NCBI GenBank assembly: GCA_946480245.1
Contig: CAMLIZ010000011.1
Location: 1 to 46,642 of the forward strand
Length of the DNA stretch: 46,642 nt
Direction of reading: 5' to 3'
DNA from: an uncultured Pseudomonadota bacterium
GTDB lineage: Bacteria; Pseudomonadota; Gammaproteobacteria; Burkholderiales; Burkholderiaceae
How positions within the stretch are numbered: position 1 is the stretch's first letter; every line of letters begins with the position of its first letter. The translations under genes were made by a program, and so were the position numbers. Below are positions 46,559 through 46,642 of this stretch, piece after piece. The notes under the pieces were generated by a model, which worked only from the letters and a program-made list of their open reading frames with translations, searched no databases and had not been told where the DNA came from.

Positions 46559-46589
46559 AAGCCGTTGACCCTATAAGAATCAACGGCTT
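46559..46589 (-). terminator. Terminator-like hairpin between integrase and tRNA-Lys
   Basis: A 10-bp perfect stem (AAGCCGTTGA / TCAACGGCTT) with an 11-base loop. On the minus strand it is followed by TCTTACTG-type sequence, as in host tRNA gene ends. Four bases separate it from the CCA-coding end of the tRNA. It may end tRNA transcription and also lie within the attachment region. Confidence 0.6.
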
Positions 46590-46593
46590 ATGT

Positions 46594-46642
46594 TGGTGGG
46601 CCCTGTAGGATTCGAACCTACGACCAACGGATTAAGAGTCCG
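46594..46642 (-). tRNA. tRNA-Lys(CUU), 3' part (cut by window end); likely attB/attL site
   Basis: On the minus strand the window holds the anticodon arm with loop CTCTTAA (anticodon CUU, Lys), the T arm GTAGG-TTCGAAT-CCTAC, acceptor half AGGGCCC, discriminator A and CCA. The gene's 5' half lies beyond the window. Integrases commonly use the 3' end of tRNA genes, and here the int gene ends 91 bases away, so the crossover probably lies in this 3' half. A second copy of the 3' end should exist at the far prophage end. Confidence 0.85.

Overview
The window is one side of an integrated temperate myovirus (contractile-tail phage) genome in a GC-rich bacterium. Codon use, the style of the small genes and the DUF3761 and DUF4224 companions suggest a betaproteobacterial (Burkholderiales-like) host; that assignment is inference. 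The right edge is set by a tyrosine integrase next to the 3' half of a host tRNA-Lys(CUU) gene, which is probably the attachment site. The left edge cuts through the spanin gene of the lysis cassette, so the other prophage end lies outside the window.

Layout. (1) 1-22798, all minus strand except one small gene: the late operon, read right to left. Order: small and large terminase, portal, scaffold, major capsid, head completion genes, tail sheath, tail tube, tail-assembly chaperone with a -1 frameshift, tape measure, baseplate, tail fibre, holin-like proteins, GH19 endolysin and spanin. (2) 23027-23416: an endonuclease VII-type HNH gene on the plus strand between the two leftward operons. (3) 23511-33417, minus strand: the early leftward operon. 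It begins with a Cro-like protein and carries regulators, a truncated cytosine methyltransferase, a helicase-adenine/cytosine-N4 methyltransferase fusion, a DUF1376 replication gene with an iteron-like repeat cluster inside it, a possible helicase loader, RusA and, last, a possible late-gene regulator. (4) 33418-34887: the immunity region. It has a cI-type repressor whose S24 domain lacks the catalytic residues, three operator sites between cI and cro, two small secreted-protein genes, a strong terminator and two more copies of the same operator. (5) 34927-42389, plus strand: the early rightward operon, with small membrane proteins, a Cas4/RecB-like nuclease, RecT, an FtsK-gamma-like protein, an SMC/RecF-like ATPase, a DnaQ-like exonuclease and a DUF4406-DUF550 nucleotide-metabolism fusion. 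(6) 42386-45247: a complete diversity-generating retroelement (DGR). (7) DUF4224 protein, integrase and tRNA-Lys.

The main find is the DGR. One 100-bp template repeat at 44050-44149 matches two variable repeats, at the 3' ends of two tandem target genes. VR1 differs from the template at 12 positions and VR2 at 13. Every difference falls on a template adenine; none falls on C, G or T. The Avd accessory gene and a reverse transcriptase with YVDD and IGNLSSQ motifs complete the cassette. The targets are small predicted soluble proteins ending in a C-type-lectin/DUF1566-like fold, not the tail fibre. They sit in the early/integration arm rather than among tail genes.

The second find is the control circuit. 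The 15-bp motif CAAC-N5-CGTGTG occurs three times between cI and cro, with one copy degenerate, and twice before the rightward operon. This is a lambda-like OR/OL arrangement in which one repressor would silence both early arms. All identifications come from reading the sequence and recalled family patterns; no database search was run.
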